A DNA stretch of 64,000 nucleotides, taken from assembly GCF_016907755.1 (NCBI RefSeq), contig NZ_JAFBCN010000001.1, positions 2,232,001-2,296,000 of the forward strand, written 5' to 3'. This DNA comes from Cellulosimicrobium cellulans. GTDB taxonomy: Bacteria > Actinomycetota > Actinomycetes > Actinomycetales > Cellulomonadaceae. Below the pieces are notes generated by a model that was not told the origin of the DNA, did not search any database, and worked only from the letters and a program-made list of their open reading frames with translations. Position numbers and translations under genes: made by a program. Shown in pieces: positions 6,401 through 15,558 of the stretch. Position 1 is the first letter of the stretch. The number at the start of each line of letters is the position of its first letter.

Positions 6401-9190
6401 GTGACGGGGACGGTGACGAGGATGTCGACGGACGCGACGAGGCGCCCGAGACAGGCGGGGGAGCACCTGACGTTCGGTGTGCTGTGCCCCGTGGTCGGAG
6501 GGTTCTACTTCGGGCGGTCCCTGGCGGGGATCGCCCGGGTCCTGCGGGCGCACGGGCACCGGGTGGTCGCCCTCCAGACCTACCCGGCGGACCTCGACCG
6601 CGACGAGTTCCCGGGACCGCCGGGCCGGCGGCCCCTGCTGGGGCGCTCGTCGTTCGACGGGTTCGTCGTGATGACGACGGCGCTCGCCGACGCCGAGCTG
6701 CGCGAGCTCGACGCGTCAGGCGTCCCGCTCGTGCTCCTGGGGGTGCGCGCGGACGGGCTGCGCGCGCCCGCGGTGTCCCCGGACAACGCGGGTGGCGTCC
6801 GCGCCGCCGTCGACCATCTCGTGGAGCACGGTCACGACCGCATCGGGTTCGTCGGCAACACCGAGCAGCGCGACACGCTCGAGAGGTACGACGCGTACCG
6901 TGCGGCGCTGGCCGCGCACGACCTCGCCTTCTCTCCCTCGTGGGTCTACCGCACGCGCGACAACCAGGAGGCGAGCGCCGAGGCCGCCGCGCGTCGGCTC
7001 GCGTCCCGCGGCCTGCCGACGACGGCGACGCTCGCCGCGACCGACCGCAACGCCATCGGCTTCATGCGGGGCCTGCAGGCCAGCGGGTTCGAGCTGCCCG
7101 CGGAGCAGGCCGTGGTCGGGTTCGACCACGCCGACTCGGGGGCGCGGGCGCGGCCCCGGCTCTCGACCGTCGACCCGCTGCACGACCAGGTCGGCGAGCG
7201 GGTCGCCGAGCTGCTCGTCGCGCGGGCACGCGGGGAGAACGTCGGCCGGGAGCACCGGCTGGGTCGCGCGGCCCTCATCCGGCGCGAGTCGTGCGGGTGC
7301 CTGGAGGGCACGCAGGGCGAGCTCATCGGCGGACCGGCCGCCCGGGTGGCGGCCGTGTCGGCGCCCGCGGACCCGGACCGGCCCCTCGACGAGGTCGCCC
7401 GGGTGGTCTTCGCCTCCGTCCTGGAGCGGTCCGACGTGCGCGGCGTCCAGCGCCGGCGCGCGTCGGACGGCGGCCAGCGCCCGGCTCCGGTCGACGCGTG
7501 GCTCCTGGTGCTGCGGCACCTGCTCCGGGGTGCCGCGGAGTCGGGCGTGGTGCCCCCGGCGGCGGCGCTGCGCTCGCTCGCGGACCGGACCGCGGCGCTG
7601 CGCCCGTCGCAGGAGGCGCTCGAGCAGATCGTGCCCGCGCTCGAGGCCGAGGTCGCCGCGCTCGTCCGGGAGGTGCGACGGCGCCGCCCGGTGGTGCGTG
7701 CGTCCCAGCTCGGTCGGACCGTGCTGTCGCGCAGCACCCACCGGGACCCCCCGGCGAGCTCCGCGGTCACGCGGGCCGACGCCGTCCGGGCGACCGCGGC
7801 CGAGGTGGTCGTCGCCGTCGCCCGGGGGTGCGCGCATGGCGCGGTCGCGCGCACGGGGCGGCTCGAGCAGGACCTGGTGGACCTCTACGAGGTCGACCTC
7901 GGCCTGCTGCGCGGCGACGGGGAGGGGCTGCGTCGCCTCGACTGGCTGCCGCGCGGCGTCGGCGGGACGGCGGCGCTCGCGCTGTGGGAGGACGCCGACG
8001 ACGGCTTCGGCCGCCGCGTGCTGCGGGTCGTCGGCGTCCGCGGCGGTGGGACGGCCGTCGAACGGCTCGCGGGGTCGGTCCTCGCGACGGCGCAGTTCCC
8101 TCCCCGCGAGCTCCTCGACCCGCGGTCGCTCACGGTCGTCGCGCCGGTCGCGTTCGGTCGGTCCGACTGGGGGTTCCTCGTGGTGGGCGGCCTCGTGGAC
8201 ACGCGCACGACGAGCACCCGCGAGCGGTACAACCACTGGGCGGCCATGCTCGCGGTCGCGCTGGACCGGGAGGCCCTGGTCACCTCGCTGCAGGAGCAGC
8301 AGCACGCGCTCGCCGACTCGGCCGAGCGCGTGCGCGCGCTGGCGCTCGAGGTCGAGGCGGGGGCCGAGCGCGCCGCGCTCGTGTCCATCGCGTCCCACGA
8401 CGGGACGTGGGACTGGGACGTCGAGACGGGGACCGTGCGCTGGTCGCCGGCGTGGGCCCGCATCGTGGGCTGCGACGTGGCCGACCTCCGGGACGACCCC
8501 GAGGAGTGGCTCGGCCGGGTGCACCCGGAGGACCTGCAGACCGTCCACGCCGCGGTCGCCGCGCAGCTCGCGGGCACGACGGAGCCGCTCGACGTCGAGC
8601 ACCGGCTGCGGTGCGCCGACGGCGAGCACGTGCGGGTCCGCTGCCGTGCCGTGACCGTGCTCGACGCCGGCGGGCGCCCGGCCCGCATGGTCGGCGCGCT
8701 CGCCGTCCTGTCCGACGTCGAGCGGTACCGCAGCGAGCTGCGCGGGCGGGCGCTCGTCGACCCCGACTCGGGCGTGCTGCACCGCTCGCTGTTCGTCGAC
8801 CGGCTCGAGCAGGCGATCGGTCGCGGTGGGCGGGTCCCGGGATACGGCGCGCACGTGCTCGCCGTCGGGCTCGACGCGCCGCCGACGGTCCCCGCGCTGC
8901 ACCGGCTCGCCGGCGCGCTGGGCGCCGCGGGCTCGCTGTGCGCGCTGGCGCCGACCGACCTCGTCGTGCTCCTCGACGGTGTGTCCGACGACGCCGCCCG
9001 CCACGCGGCGGTGCGTGCGGCGGGGGCGTGCGGGTCCGCCGTCGTCGAGCACCTGGGGGACGTCACGGGGGCGCCGGACGCGCTCGAGGTCCTGCGCCGC
9101 GCCGGGGTGGCGCTCGCGCGTCGGCGGGCGCGCGCGCTCGGCACGGTCGTGCCGTGGTCGGCGCCGTCCGAAACGTTTCGCGCGTTGTGA
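6401..9190 (+). CDS. HTH-less LacI-type sensor fused to PAS and degenerate GGDEF domains
   Basis: A 929-residue cytosolic protein with no signal peptide or membrane helix. Residues about 22-300 match the LacI/periplasmic-binding sugar fold (FGVLCPVVGGFYFG, HDRIGFVGN, VVGFDHAD), but there is no helix-turn-helix before it. Residues about 330-620 are a helical and possibly GAF-like region. A helical stretch (625-660) leads to a PAS domain (about 660-780, DGTWDWDVETG and VHPEDL). The tail (785-925) begins like a GGDEF domain (DPDSGVLHRSLFVDRLEQA), but where RLGGDEF should occur it reads CALAPTDLVVLL, so cyclase activity is unlikely. The start is GTG 6401 or ATG 6422; the latter follows GGGGA. Its 3' end carries an operator-like site before the GH48 gene. 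Probably a cytosolic sugar and redox or ligand sensor for the cellulase locus (inference). Confidence 0.85.
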   Translation: MTGTVTRMSTDATRRPRQAGEHLTFGVLCPVVGGFYFGRSLAGIARVLRAHGHRVVALQTYPADLDRDEFPGPPGRRPLLGRSSFDGFVVMTTALADAELRELDASGVPLVLLGVRADGLRAPAVSPDNAGGVRAAVDHLVEHGHDRIGFVGNTEQRDTLERYDAYRAALAAHDLAFSPSWVYRTRDNQEASAEAAARRLASRGLPTTATLAATDRNAIGFMRGLQASGFELPAEQAVVGFDHADSGARARPRLSTVDPLHDQVGERVAELLVARARGENVGREHRLGRAALIRRESCGCLEGTQGELIGGPAARVAAVSAPADPDRPLDEVARVVFASVLERSDVRGVQRRRASDGGQRPAPVDAWLLVLRHLLRGAAESGVVPPAAALRSLADRTAALRPSQEALEQIVPALEAEVAALVREVRRRRPVVRASQLGRTVLSRSTHRDPPASSAVTRADAVRATAAEVVVAVARGCAHGAVARTGRLEQDLVDLYEVDLGLLRGDGEGLRRLDWLPRGVGGTAALALWEDADDGFGRRVLRVVGVRGGGTAVERLAGSVLATAQFPPRELLDPRSLTVVAPVAFGRSDWGFLVVGGLVDTRTTSTRERYNHWAAMLAVALDREALVTSLQEQQHALADSAERVRALALEVEAGAERAALVSIASHDGTWDWDVETGTVRWSPAWARIVGCDVADLRDDPEEWLGRVHPEDLQTVHAAVAAQLAGTTEPLDVEHRLRCADGEHVRVRCRAVTVLDAGGRPARMVGALAVLSDVERYRSELRGRALVDPDSGVLHRSLFVDRLEQAIGRGGRVPGYGAHVLAVGLDAPPTVPALHRLAGALGAAGSLCALAPTDLVVLLDGVSDDAARHAAVRAAGACGSAVVEHLGDVTGAPDALEVLRRAGVALARRRARALGTVVPWSAPSETFRAL
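9169..9180. promoter_or_regulatory. Putative LacI-type operator upstream of the GH48 gene
   Basis: CGAAACGTTTCG is a perfect 12-bp palindrome, 117 bp before the GH48 ATG. It lies within the last codons (S-E-T-F-R) of the preceding sensor gene. It shares GAAACGTTT with the site upstream of the GH6 gene. Control by the nearby LacI protein is inferred. Confidence 0.6.
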
Positions 9191-9296
9191 GAGCCCGGCG
9201 TCCCCGCCGAGAGTCGATCGACCCGCGGGGGTGGGGACGCCGACGACGGCGTCCTCGTGACCGCCGCCGCGGGGCTCGACGACGAGAGGGAGCACG

Positions 9297-12020
9297 ATGC
9301 CACGCACGTCCCGGCGCGCAGCGCCACCACCCACCGCCCCGCACGCGCGAGCCGCGCGGGGGCGGCGTACGACGGCCGCCGCGCTCGCCGCGGGCGTCGT
9401 GCTCGCGGCCCTCGCCGCGGTCCCGCCGGCGAGCGCCGACCCTGCGGCACCACGGTCCACGTCGACGGCGGGCACGGCCGTGGCGCTCGTCGACGGCGAG
9501 TACACGCAGCGGTTCCTCGAGCTGTACGCGAAGGTCCACGACCCCGCGAACGGCTACTTCTCGCCCCAGGGCATCCCGTACCACGCGGTCGAGACGCTCA
9601 TGGTGGAGGCGCCGGACTACGGGCACGAGACGACGTCGGAGGCGTACTCCTTCTGGCTGTGGCTCGAGACGTCGTACGGTCAGGTGACCGGTGACTGGGA
9701 GCCGTTCAACCACGCGTGGGACACGCTCGAGGCGTACATGATCCCCACCACGGAGAACCAGCCCACCAACGGGGCGTACGACCCGGCCAAGCCCGCGACG
9801 TACGCGCCGGAGTTCAACCACCCGAGCCAGTACCCGTCGCAGCTCGACACGTCGGTGTCCGTCGGCACCGACCCGATCGCGGCCGAGCTGCGGTCGACCT
9901 ACGGCACGCCCGAGGTCTACGGAATGCACTGGCTCGCGGACGTCGACAACGTGTACGGCTTCGGTGCCGCACCGGGCTCCTCGACGCTGCTCGGGCCGGA
10001 CCACGAGGGCACGTCGTACATCAACACGTTCCAGCGCGGCCCGCAGGAGTCCGTCTGGGAGACGGTGCCCCAGCCGTCGATCGACGACTTCAGCTACGGC
10101 GGCGAGAACGGCTACCTCGACCTCTTCACGGGCGACGCGTCCTACGCGAAGCAGTGGAAGTACACCAACGCGCCCGACGCCGACGCGCGCGCGGTCGAGG
10201 CGGCCTACTGGGCGAACAAGTTCGCGACCGAGCAGGGCCAGCCCGAGGCCGTCGCCGACACGGTCGGCAAGGCCTCGAAGATGGGCGACTACCTGCGCTA
10301 CGCGCTGTTCGACAAGTACTTCAAGACGCCGGGCTGCGAGTCCACGTCGTGCGCCGCGGGGTCGGGCCGGAGCAGCGCGCACTACCTGCTGTCCTGGTAC
10401 TACGCGTGGGGCGGGGCGCTCGACACGTCCGGCCCGTGGGCCTGGCGCATCGGGTCGAGCCACGCGCACTTCGGGTACCAGAACCCGATGGCGGCCTGGG
10501 CGCTCGCGAACGACCCGGCGCTCCAGCCCGCGTCGCCGACGGCGAGCGACGACTGGGGCACGAGCCTCGACCGGCAGATCGAGCTCTTCCAGTGGCTCCA
10601 GTCGCCCGAGGGCGGGATCGCGGGCGGCAGCACGAACTCGTGGGACGGCCACTACGCCGACCGCCCCGACGACGTCGCGACGTTCTACGGCATGGCGTAC
10701 ACCGAGGCGCCCGTCTACCACGACCCGCCGTCCAACTCGTGGATGGGCATGCAGGGCTGGGGGGTCGAGCGCATCGCGCAGCTCTACGAGGAGACGGGCG
10801 ACGAGCGCGCCGAGGCGATCCTCGACAGGTGGGTGCCGTGGGTGATGGACCACGTCACGGTCACGGACGACTCCTGGCAGATCCCGTCCAACCTCGCGTG
10901 GTCGGGCCAGCCCGACGACTGGGACCCCGAGAACCCGGGCGACAACGCGGGCCTGAGCGTCGAGGTGACGGGCTACGGCCAGGACGTCGGCGTCGCCGGC
11001 GCGCTCGCGCGCTCGCTCATGTACTACGCGGCCGGCGGCGAGGGCCCGCAGCACGACGCGGCGCAGCAGGTCGCGCGCGAGCTGCTCGACGCGATCTGGG
11101 AGCAGAACAGCGACCCGGTCGGCGTCGCGACGACCGAGACGCGGGCGGACTACGCGCGCTTCGACGACGTCCTGACGTCGACCACGGGCGACGGGACGTA
11201 CGTACCGGCCGGGTGGACGGGGACCATGCCGAACGGCGACGTGATCGAGCCGGGCGCGTCGTTCCTCGACCTGCGGTCGTTCTACCTCGACGACCCGCAG
11301 TGGTCGAAGGTCGAGGCGCACCTCGACGGCGGGCCGGCCCCGGAGTTCACGTACCACCGGTTCTGGGCCCAGACCGCGGTCGCGACGGCGCTCGCCGACT
11401 ACGACCGCCTGTTCGGCGAGGACGTCCCGACGGAGCCGGACACCGAGGCGCCCACGACGCCGGCCGACCTCGCCGTGACGGGGACGACGGCCACGACCGC
11501 GTCGCTCGCGTGGACGGCGTCGACGGACGACGTCCGCGTGGTCGCGTACGACGTGCTGCGCGACGGGGAGGTGGTGGGCTCCACGCCGCGCACGACCTTC
11601 ACGGACGAGGACCTCACGCCCGAGACGACCTACCGGTACACGGTGCGGGCGCGCGACGCGGCGGGCAACCTCTCGCCGGTGTCCCTGGGGGCGCAGGCCA
11701 CGACGCTCGCGGACGACGGCGGCCCGGAGCCGGGGGCCTGCACCGCGACCTACCGGACGGCCGGGTCGTGGCAGGGCGGGTACCAGGGCGAGGTCACGGT
11801 CACGGCCGGCGCCTCCGGCGTCTCGGGCTGGACCGTGACGCTCGACCTCGCGCCGGGTGGCCTGTCGCAGGCGTGGAACGCGACGACCAGCGTGAGCGGG
11901 AGCGTCCTGACCGCGACGAACGTCGGCTGGAACGGCACGCTCGCCGCCGGCGGGACGACGTCGTTCGGGTTCATCGGGACGGGCGCGCCGCCGTCGTCAC
12001 CGGCGGTCGCGTGCGGCTGA
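9297..12020 (+). CDS. Secreted GH48 exocellulase with FN3 and CBM2 domains
   Basis: A 907-residue secreted processive cellulase acting on the reducing ends of cellulose chains (family knowledge). The signal peptide covers about residues 1-47 (RRAAPP, long basic n-region, Ala/Val core, ending ASA). The GH48 catalytic domain covers about 60-705: the proposed catalytic acid lies in HETTSEAYSFWLW, and PQGIPYHAVETLMVEAPDYG is diagnostic. An FN3 domain (about 717-800) and a divergent C-terminal CBM2 (about 815-907, SGWTVTL and VGWNGTLAAGG) follow. GAGGGAG precedes the ATG. GH48 and GH6 enzymes usually act together on crystalline cellulose, which suits their shared operator-like sites. The gene ends against tesB at a bidirectional terminator. 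Confidence 0.97.
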   Translation: MPRTSRRAAPPPTAPHARAARGRRTTAAALAAGVVLAALAAVPPASADPAAPRSTSTAGTAVALVDGEYTQRFLELYAKVHDPANGYFSPQGIPYHAVETLMVEAPDYGHETTSEAYSFWLWLETSYGQVTGDWEPFNHAWDTLEAYMIPTTENQPTNGAYDPAKPATYAPEFNHPSQYPSQLDTSVSVGTDPIAAELRSTYGTPEVYGMHWLADVDNVYGFGAAPGSSTLLGPDHEGTSYINTFQRGPQESVWETVPQPSIDDFSYGGENGYLDLFTGDASYAKQWKYTNAPDADARAVEAAYWANKFATEQGQPEAVADTVGKASKMGDYLRYALFDKYFKTPGCESTSCAAGSGRSSAHYLLSWYYAWGGALDTSGPWAWRIGSSHAHFGYQNPMAAWALANDPALQPASPTASDDWGTSLDRQIELFQWLQSPEGGIAGGSTNSWDGHYADRPDDVATFYGMAYTEAPVYHDPPSNSWMGMQGWGVERIAQLYEETGDERAEAILDRWVPWVMDHVTVTDDSWQIPSNLAWSGQPDDWDPENPGDNAGLSVEVTGYGQDVGVAGALARSLMYYAAGGEGPQHDAAQQVARELLDAIWEQNSDPVGVATTETRADYARFDDVLTSTTGDGTYVPAGWTGTMPNGDVIEPGASFLDLRSFYLDDPQWSKVEAHLDGGPAPEFTYHRFWAQTAVATALADYDRLFGEDVPTEPDTEAPTTPADLAVTGTTATTASLAWTASTDDVRVVAYDVLRDGEVVGSTPRTTFTDEDLTPETTYRYTVRARDAAGNLSPVSLGAQATTLADDGGPEPGACTATYRTAGSWQGGYQGEVTVTAGASGVSGWTVTLDLAPGGLSQAWNATTSVSGSVLTATNVGWNGTLAAGGTTSFGFIGTGAPPSSPAVACG

Positions 12021-12046
12021 CCCCCGGCTGACATCCCGCTGAAGAC

Positions 12047-12085
12047 GGTCCGCCTCCCGGCGCTCACAGCGCCGGGAGGCGGACC
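12047..12085. terminator. Bidirectional terminator between GH48 and tesB
   Basis: A perfect 18-bp stem (12047-12064 and 12068-12085) with a 3-base loop. It lies 26 bp after the GH48 stop and overlaps the last codons and stop of the convergent tesB gene. Confidence 0.8.
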
Positions 12086-13017
12086 ATGCCCTCCTGCGCG
12101 ATGGACGCGACGAGCGTCCCGTCCTGCGCGAACACGCGTGCCGCCCCGAGCCCGCGGCCGCCCTGGGCGCTCGACGCCGACTGCACGTAGAGCAGCCAGT
12201 CGTCGACCCGCGCGTCGCGGTGCCACCACATGGCGTGGTCGAGGCTCGCGATCGAGATGCCGGGCGTGACCCAGCTCGTGCCCGACTCGCGGAGGATCGG
12301 CTCGAGCATCACCTGGTCGCACGCGTAGGCCATGAGCGCACGGTGCAGCAGCTGGTCGTCGCCGACGTCGCCCCGCGCCCGCATCCACACCATCTGGTGG
12401 TCCGTGGGCTCGTGGTCGGGACCGAGGTAGAGCGAGCCGCCGACGTGCCGCAGCTCGAACGCCGAGTGGTGCGACCAGAAGCGTGCGATCGGGTGGTCGA
12501 TGCCGCCGAGCACGTCGAGGGCGGACCGCACGTCCTCCGGCGGCGGGGCGTCGGGCATGGGCGACGAGTGCTCGATGCCGCCCTGGTCCTCCTGGAACGA
12601 GGAGATCATCGACAGGATCGGCTTGCCGTGCTGGATCGCGTGCGTCCGGCGCGCGCTGAACGAGCGCCCGTCGCGCAGCCGCTCGACCGCGAAGTCGATC
12701 GGCACGTCGAGGCCGCCGGGCCGCAGGAAGTACCCGTGCAGCGAGTGGGGGAGACGGCCCTCGGGCACGGTGCGCCCGGCGGCGAGCACGGCCTGCGCGA
12801 GCACCTGGCCCCCGTAGACCCGGCCCGTCGGCTGGTGGACGCTCTCGCCGCGGAAGTGCTCGGGGTCGGCGGCGGACCCGTCACCGTCACCGACCCGCTC
12901 GAGGCGCAGGACGTCGAGGAGGTGGTTCAGCGGGTTGGGGACCTGCTCGCGCGGGGCGGCGTCCGACGTCGGGCCGGGGGAGGCCGAGGAGGGCGGCGGC
13001 GTGGGCTCGGGGGTCAC
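12064..13017 (-). CDS. tesB: Acyl-CoA thioesterase II (TesB family)
   Basis: A 317-residue protein predicted to hydrolyse acyl-CoA to free fatty acid and CoA in the cytosol. After a disordered Pro/Ser-rich N-terminus of about 25 residues it shows the double hot-dog fold of TesB: FRGESVHQPTGRVYGGQVLAQA in the first half (given in parts: GRVYGGQVLAQA is the key signature), HSLHGYFLRPG, then the second hot dog with SLDHAMWWHRD and the catalytic-region LLYVQSASSAQGGRGLGAARVF. Length is slightly above the usual 285-290, owing to the N-terminal tail. The ATG has GGAGC upstream. The globin gene lies 33 bp upstream on the same strand, so the two may be cotranscribed. Confidence 0.93.
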   Translation of the reverse strand: MTPEPTPPPSSASPGPTSDAAPREQVPNPLNHLLDVLRLERVGDGDGSAADPEHFRGESVHQPTGRVYGGQVLAQAVLAAGRTVPEGRLPHSLHGYFLRPGGLDVPIDFAVERLRDGRSFSARRTHAIQHGKPILSMISSFQEDQGGIEHSSPMPDAPPPEDVRSALDVLGGIDHPIARFWSHHSAFELRHVGGSLYLGPDHEPTDHQMVWMRARGDVGDDQLLHRALMAYACDQVMLEPILRESGTSWVTPGISIASLDHAMWWHRDARVDDWLLYVQSASSAQGGRGLGAARVFAQDGTLVASIAQEGMVRLPAL

Positions 13018-13050
13018 GGGTGGGGCTCCTTCGCTCGGGCGGCGGGTCGG

Positions 13051-13527
13051 TCAGTCCTCGAAGGTGTTGAGGAGCGAGTGCGCCGCGCGCTCCAGATAGT
13101 CCCACAGCGTCGCCTCGTGGATCGGTGCGAGGTCGAGGGTGTCGACGGCGGCGCGCATGTGGGCGAGCCAGCGGTCCCGCGCCTCGGGGTTGACCTTGAA
13201 CGGGGCGTGCCGCATCCGCAGGCGCGGGTGCCCGCGCTGCTCGCTGTACGTCGTCGGGCCACCCCAGTACTGCTCGAGGAACGCCGTCAGGCGCCAGCGC
13301 GCGGGGCCCAGGTCCTCCTCGGGGTACATCGGGCGCATGACCGGGTCGTCGGCGACGCCCTCGTAGAACGCGTCGACGAGGCGCACGAACGTCTCGTGGC
13401 CGCCGACCTCGTCGTAGAACGTGCGGCTCGGGCGCACCGGCGCGGCGTCGGTCGTCGGGCCGGTCGTCGGGCCGTTCGACAGGCCGGCGACGGGCAGCGT
13501 CGTGCGGGGGCTGGGCTCGGTCGTCAC
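13051..13527 (-). CDS. glbO: Group II truncated hemoglobin
   Basis: A 158-residue globin of the trHbII/GlbO type. After about 35 poorly conserved residues it shows FYDEVGGHETF (helix B region), MRPMYPEEDLGPA, FLEQYWGGP, then HPRLRMRHAPF, where the second His is the proximal heme ligand, and ARDRWLAHM with the Trp-G8 typical of the group. Such proteins bind O2 and take part in NO or peroxide chemistry; the exact role here is unknown. The start GTG 13527 gives the shortest sensible N-terminus. The gene sits between ptsI and tesB on the same strand, 33 bp before tesB. Confidence 0.93.
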   Translation of the reverse strand: MTTEPSPRTTLPVAGLSNGPTTGPTTDAAPVRPSRTFYDEVGGHETFVRLVDAFYEGVADDPVMRPMYPEEDLGPARWRLTAFLEQYWGGPTTYSEQRGHPRLRMRHAPFKVNPEARDRWLAHMRAAVDTLDLAPIHEATLWDYLERAAHSLLNTFED

Positions 13528-13610
13528 CGGCCCATCATCGCACCGGCGTCGCCGTCGTCCGGGCCGCGCGCGGCGACCCGGACGCACGTCACAGCGCGCG
13601 CCGGCGCGCG

Positions 13611-15314
13611 TCAGAGACCGAGCTCGGTGAGCACCGGCAGGTTCTCGCGGACGACGGCGCGAGCCTCGGCCGCGCTCTCGGCCTCGACGGCGAGCCGCGC
13701 GAGCCGCCGGCACTCGTCGACGTCGACCTCGCGCAGGAGCGCGGCGACGTCGGGGATCGCCCGGGCCGTCATGGAGAGCGACGACACCCCGAGCCCCACG
13801 AGCACGACGGCCAGCACCGGCTGCGAGGCCGCCTCGCCGCACACGCCCACGGGCCGACCCTGCTGCGCGCCGCCCGCGCACGTGGCCTCGACGAGCCGCA
13901 GCACCGCGGGCTGCCACGGGTCGCTCAGCTCGGCGAGCGACCCGAGAAGACGGTCGGCCGCCATCGTGTACTGCGTGAGGTCGTTCGTGCCGATCGACGC
14001 GAACGACGCGCGCGCGAGGATCGGCCCGGCGAGCAGCGCGGCGCTCGGGACCTCGACCATGACGCCCGCGACGTCGAGCCCGTGGGCACGGCAGCGCTCG
14101 ACGAACCACTCCGTCTCGCCGACGGTCGACACCATGGGCGCCATGACCCAGACCTCGGCCTCCTCCGCGGCGGCGGCCTGCGCGATCGCGTCGAGCTGCT
14201 GCTCGAGCAGCTCGGGCCACCGCGCGGCGGTGCGCAGCCCGCGCACGCCCAGCGCGGGGTTCTCCTCGTCGTCGACCGTGAGGAAGTGGAGCGGCTTGTC
14301 CGCGCCGGAGTCGAGCGTGCGGATGACGACCTTGCGCCCGCCGAACTCGCGGAACACCGTGCGGTAGGCGGTGACCTGCTCCTCGACCGTCGGCGGCTGC
14401 TCGCGGTCGAGGAAGCAGAACTCCGAGCGGAACAGCCCGACGCCCTCGGCGCCGGCCGCGGCGGCCGGCGCCGCGCCCGCGGGGTCGCCGACGTTCGCGA
14501 GGAGCTGGACGCGGTGCCCGTCGCGCGTGCGGCCGGTGCCGTCGAACGTGCGTACCTGCAGCGAGCGCGCCCGCGCTGCGGCGACCTGCTCCTCGGACGG
14601 GTGCACGACCACGGTCCCGGCGGCGCCGTCGACGAGGACGACGTCCTCCGGCGCGAGCGCCGCGCTCGCTCCCGTCGCGGCGACCACGGCCGGGATGCCC
14701 TTGGCGTTGGCGACGATGGCGGTGTGCGACGTCGGGCCGGCGCCGTCGGTGACGATCGCGAGCACGCGCGCCGGGTCGAGGGCAGCGGTGGCCGACGGCG
14801 CGAGGTCGGGCGCGACGAGCACGAACGGCTCCGCGTGCTCCGGGACCCCGGGCGCGGGGCGGTCCGTGAGCGCGGCGACGAGCCGGTCGCGCACGTCGGC
14901 GACGTCGCGGGCGCGCTCGGCGAAGTACCCGCCGAGCTCGGTGAACTGCCGCACGACCTCCTCCGCCGCCTCCCAGACCGCGCGCTCGGGCACCAGGTGC
15001 TCGTCGAGGACGCGGCGCCGCGCGTCGGCCGCCAGGGTGGGGTCGCCGGCCATCGCGGCGGTCGCCTCGAGCACGTCGCGCGTCTCGCCGTCGGCGGCGT
15101 CCGCGGCGCGCTGGAGGTCGGCGGCGACCTGCGCGGCCGCGGCGTCGACGCGACGCGCCTGCGCCTCGTGGTCCTCGCGCGGGCCCATCCGCAGCCCGGG
15201 TGCCGGCTCCGCGATCGGCTCCGGCATGAGCACCACCGGCCCGACCACCGTGCCGGGGCACACACCGATTCCCGTGATGACCTGCCGTGCCTCGTCCTGG
15301 GTTCCGCCCGTCAC
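13611..15314 (-). CDS. ptsI: Phosphoenolpyruvate-protein phosphotransferase (PTS enzyme I)
   Basis: A 567-residue enzyme that autophosphorylates with PEP and passes the phosphate to HPr. The start GTG 15314 is preceded by AGGAG eight bases away; longer in-frame forms add junk-like sequence. The active-site His is in GAGPTSHTAIVA, in the N-terminal half. The C-terminal PEP-binding barrel shows EGVGLFRSEFCF, RTLDSGADKP, GVRGLR and SIGTNDLTQYTMAADR, and the catalytic Cys is in GVCGEAAS. Length matches the family (about 560-575). It is divergent from a standalone glucose-type EIIB gene about 245 bp away, suggesting shared PTS control. HPr is not in the window. Confidence 0.97.
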   Translation of the reverse strand: MTGGTQDEARQVITGIGVCPGTVVGPVVLMPEPIAEPAPGLRMGPREDHEAQARRVDAAAAQVAADLQRAADAADGETRDVLEATAAMAGDPTLAADARRRVLDEHLVPERAVWEAAEEVVRQFTELGGYFAERARDVADVRDRLVAALTDRPAPGVPEHAEPFVLVAPDLAPSATAALDPARVLAIVTDGAGPTSHTAIVANAKGIPAVVAATGASAALAPEDVVLVDGAAGTVVVHPSEEQVAAARARSLQVRTFDGTGRTRDGHRVQLLANVGDPAGAAPAAAAGAEGVGLFRSEFCFLDREQPPTVEEQVTAYRTVFREFGGRKVVIRTLDSGADKPLHFLTVDDEENPALGVRGLRTAARWPELLEQQLDAIAQAAAAEEAEVWVMAPMVSTVGETEWFVERCRAHGLDVAGVMVEVPSAALLAGPILARASFASIGTNDLTQYTMAADRLLGSLAELSDPWQPAVLRLVEATCAGGAQQGRPVGVCGEAASQPVLAVVLVGLGVSSLSMTARAIPDVAALLREVDVDECRRLARLAVEAESAAEARAVVRENLPVLTELGL

Positions 15315-15558
15315 GACCTCGCTCCTGTCCGACTCGGGCGTGCGACCCGGGTGCCCGGGCCGGTGCGCACGCGTGCCCGTCGCCGCCCGACGAGGGGACT
15401 CGCGTGCGGCACAGCGTTGTTGCGGTGCCGTTGCGCTCCTGCGTCGATCCGGTGACAACCTCGCCAGGAGACTAGGCTGTTGCCAGGTGCACGGCACCCC
15501 GACACCCCGGATCCCCCGCGCGGATCCCACCCGCGACTCGCCTCAGGAGACACTTTCG

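Noticed and set aside
8740-9180. Active diguanylate cyclase domain in the sensor protein
   Set aside because: The start of a GGDEF domain is present, but the GG(D/E)EF active site is replaced, so enzyme activity is not supported.
13595-13610. 16-base GC palindrome after ptsI as an operator
   Set aside because: It is only alternating G and C with a short stem, common by chance in this DNA; at most a weak terminator.
13051-15261. Long minus-strand frame joining ptsI antisense-like sequence to the globin
   Set aside because: Only the part from GTG 13527 has globin sequence and normal codon use; upstream the real gene is ptsI in another frame.
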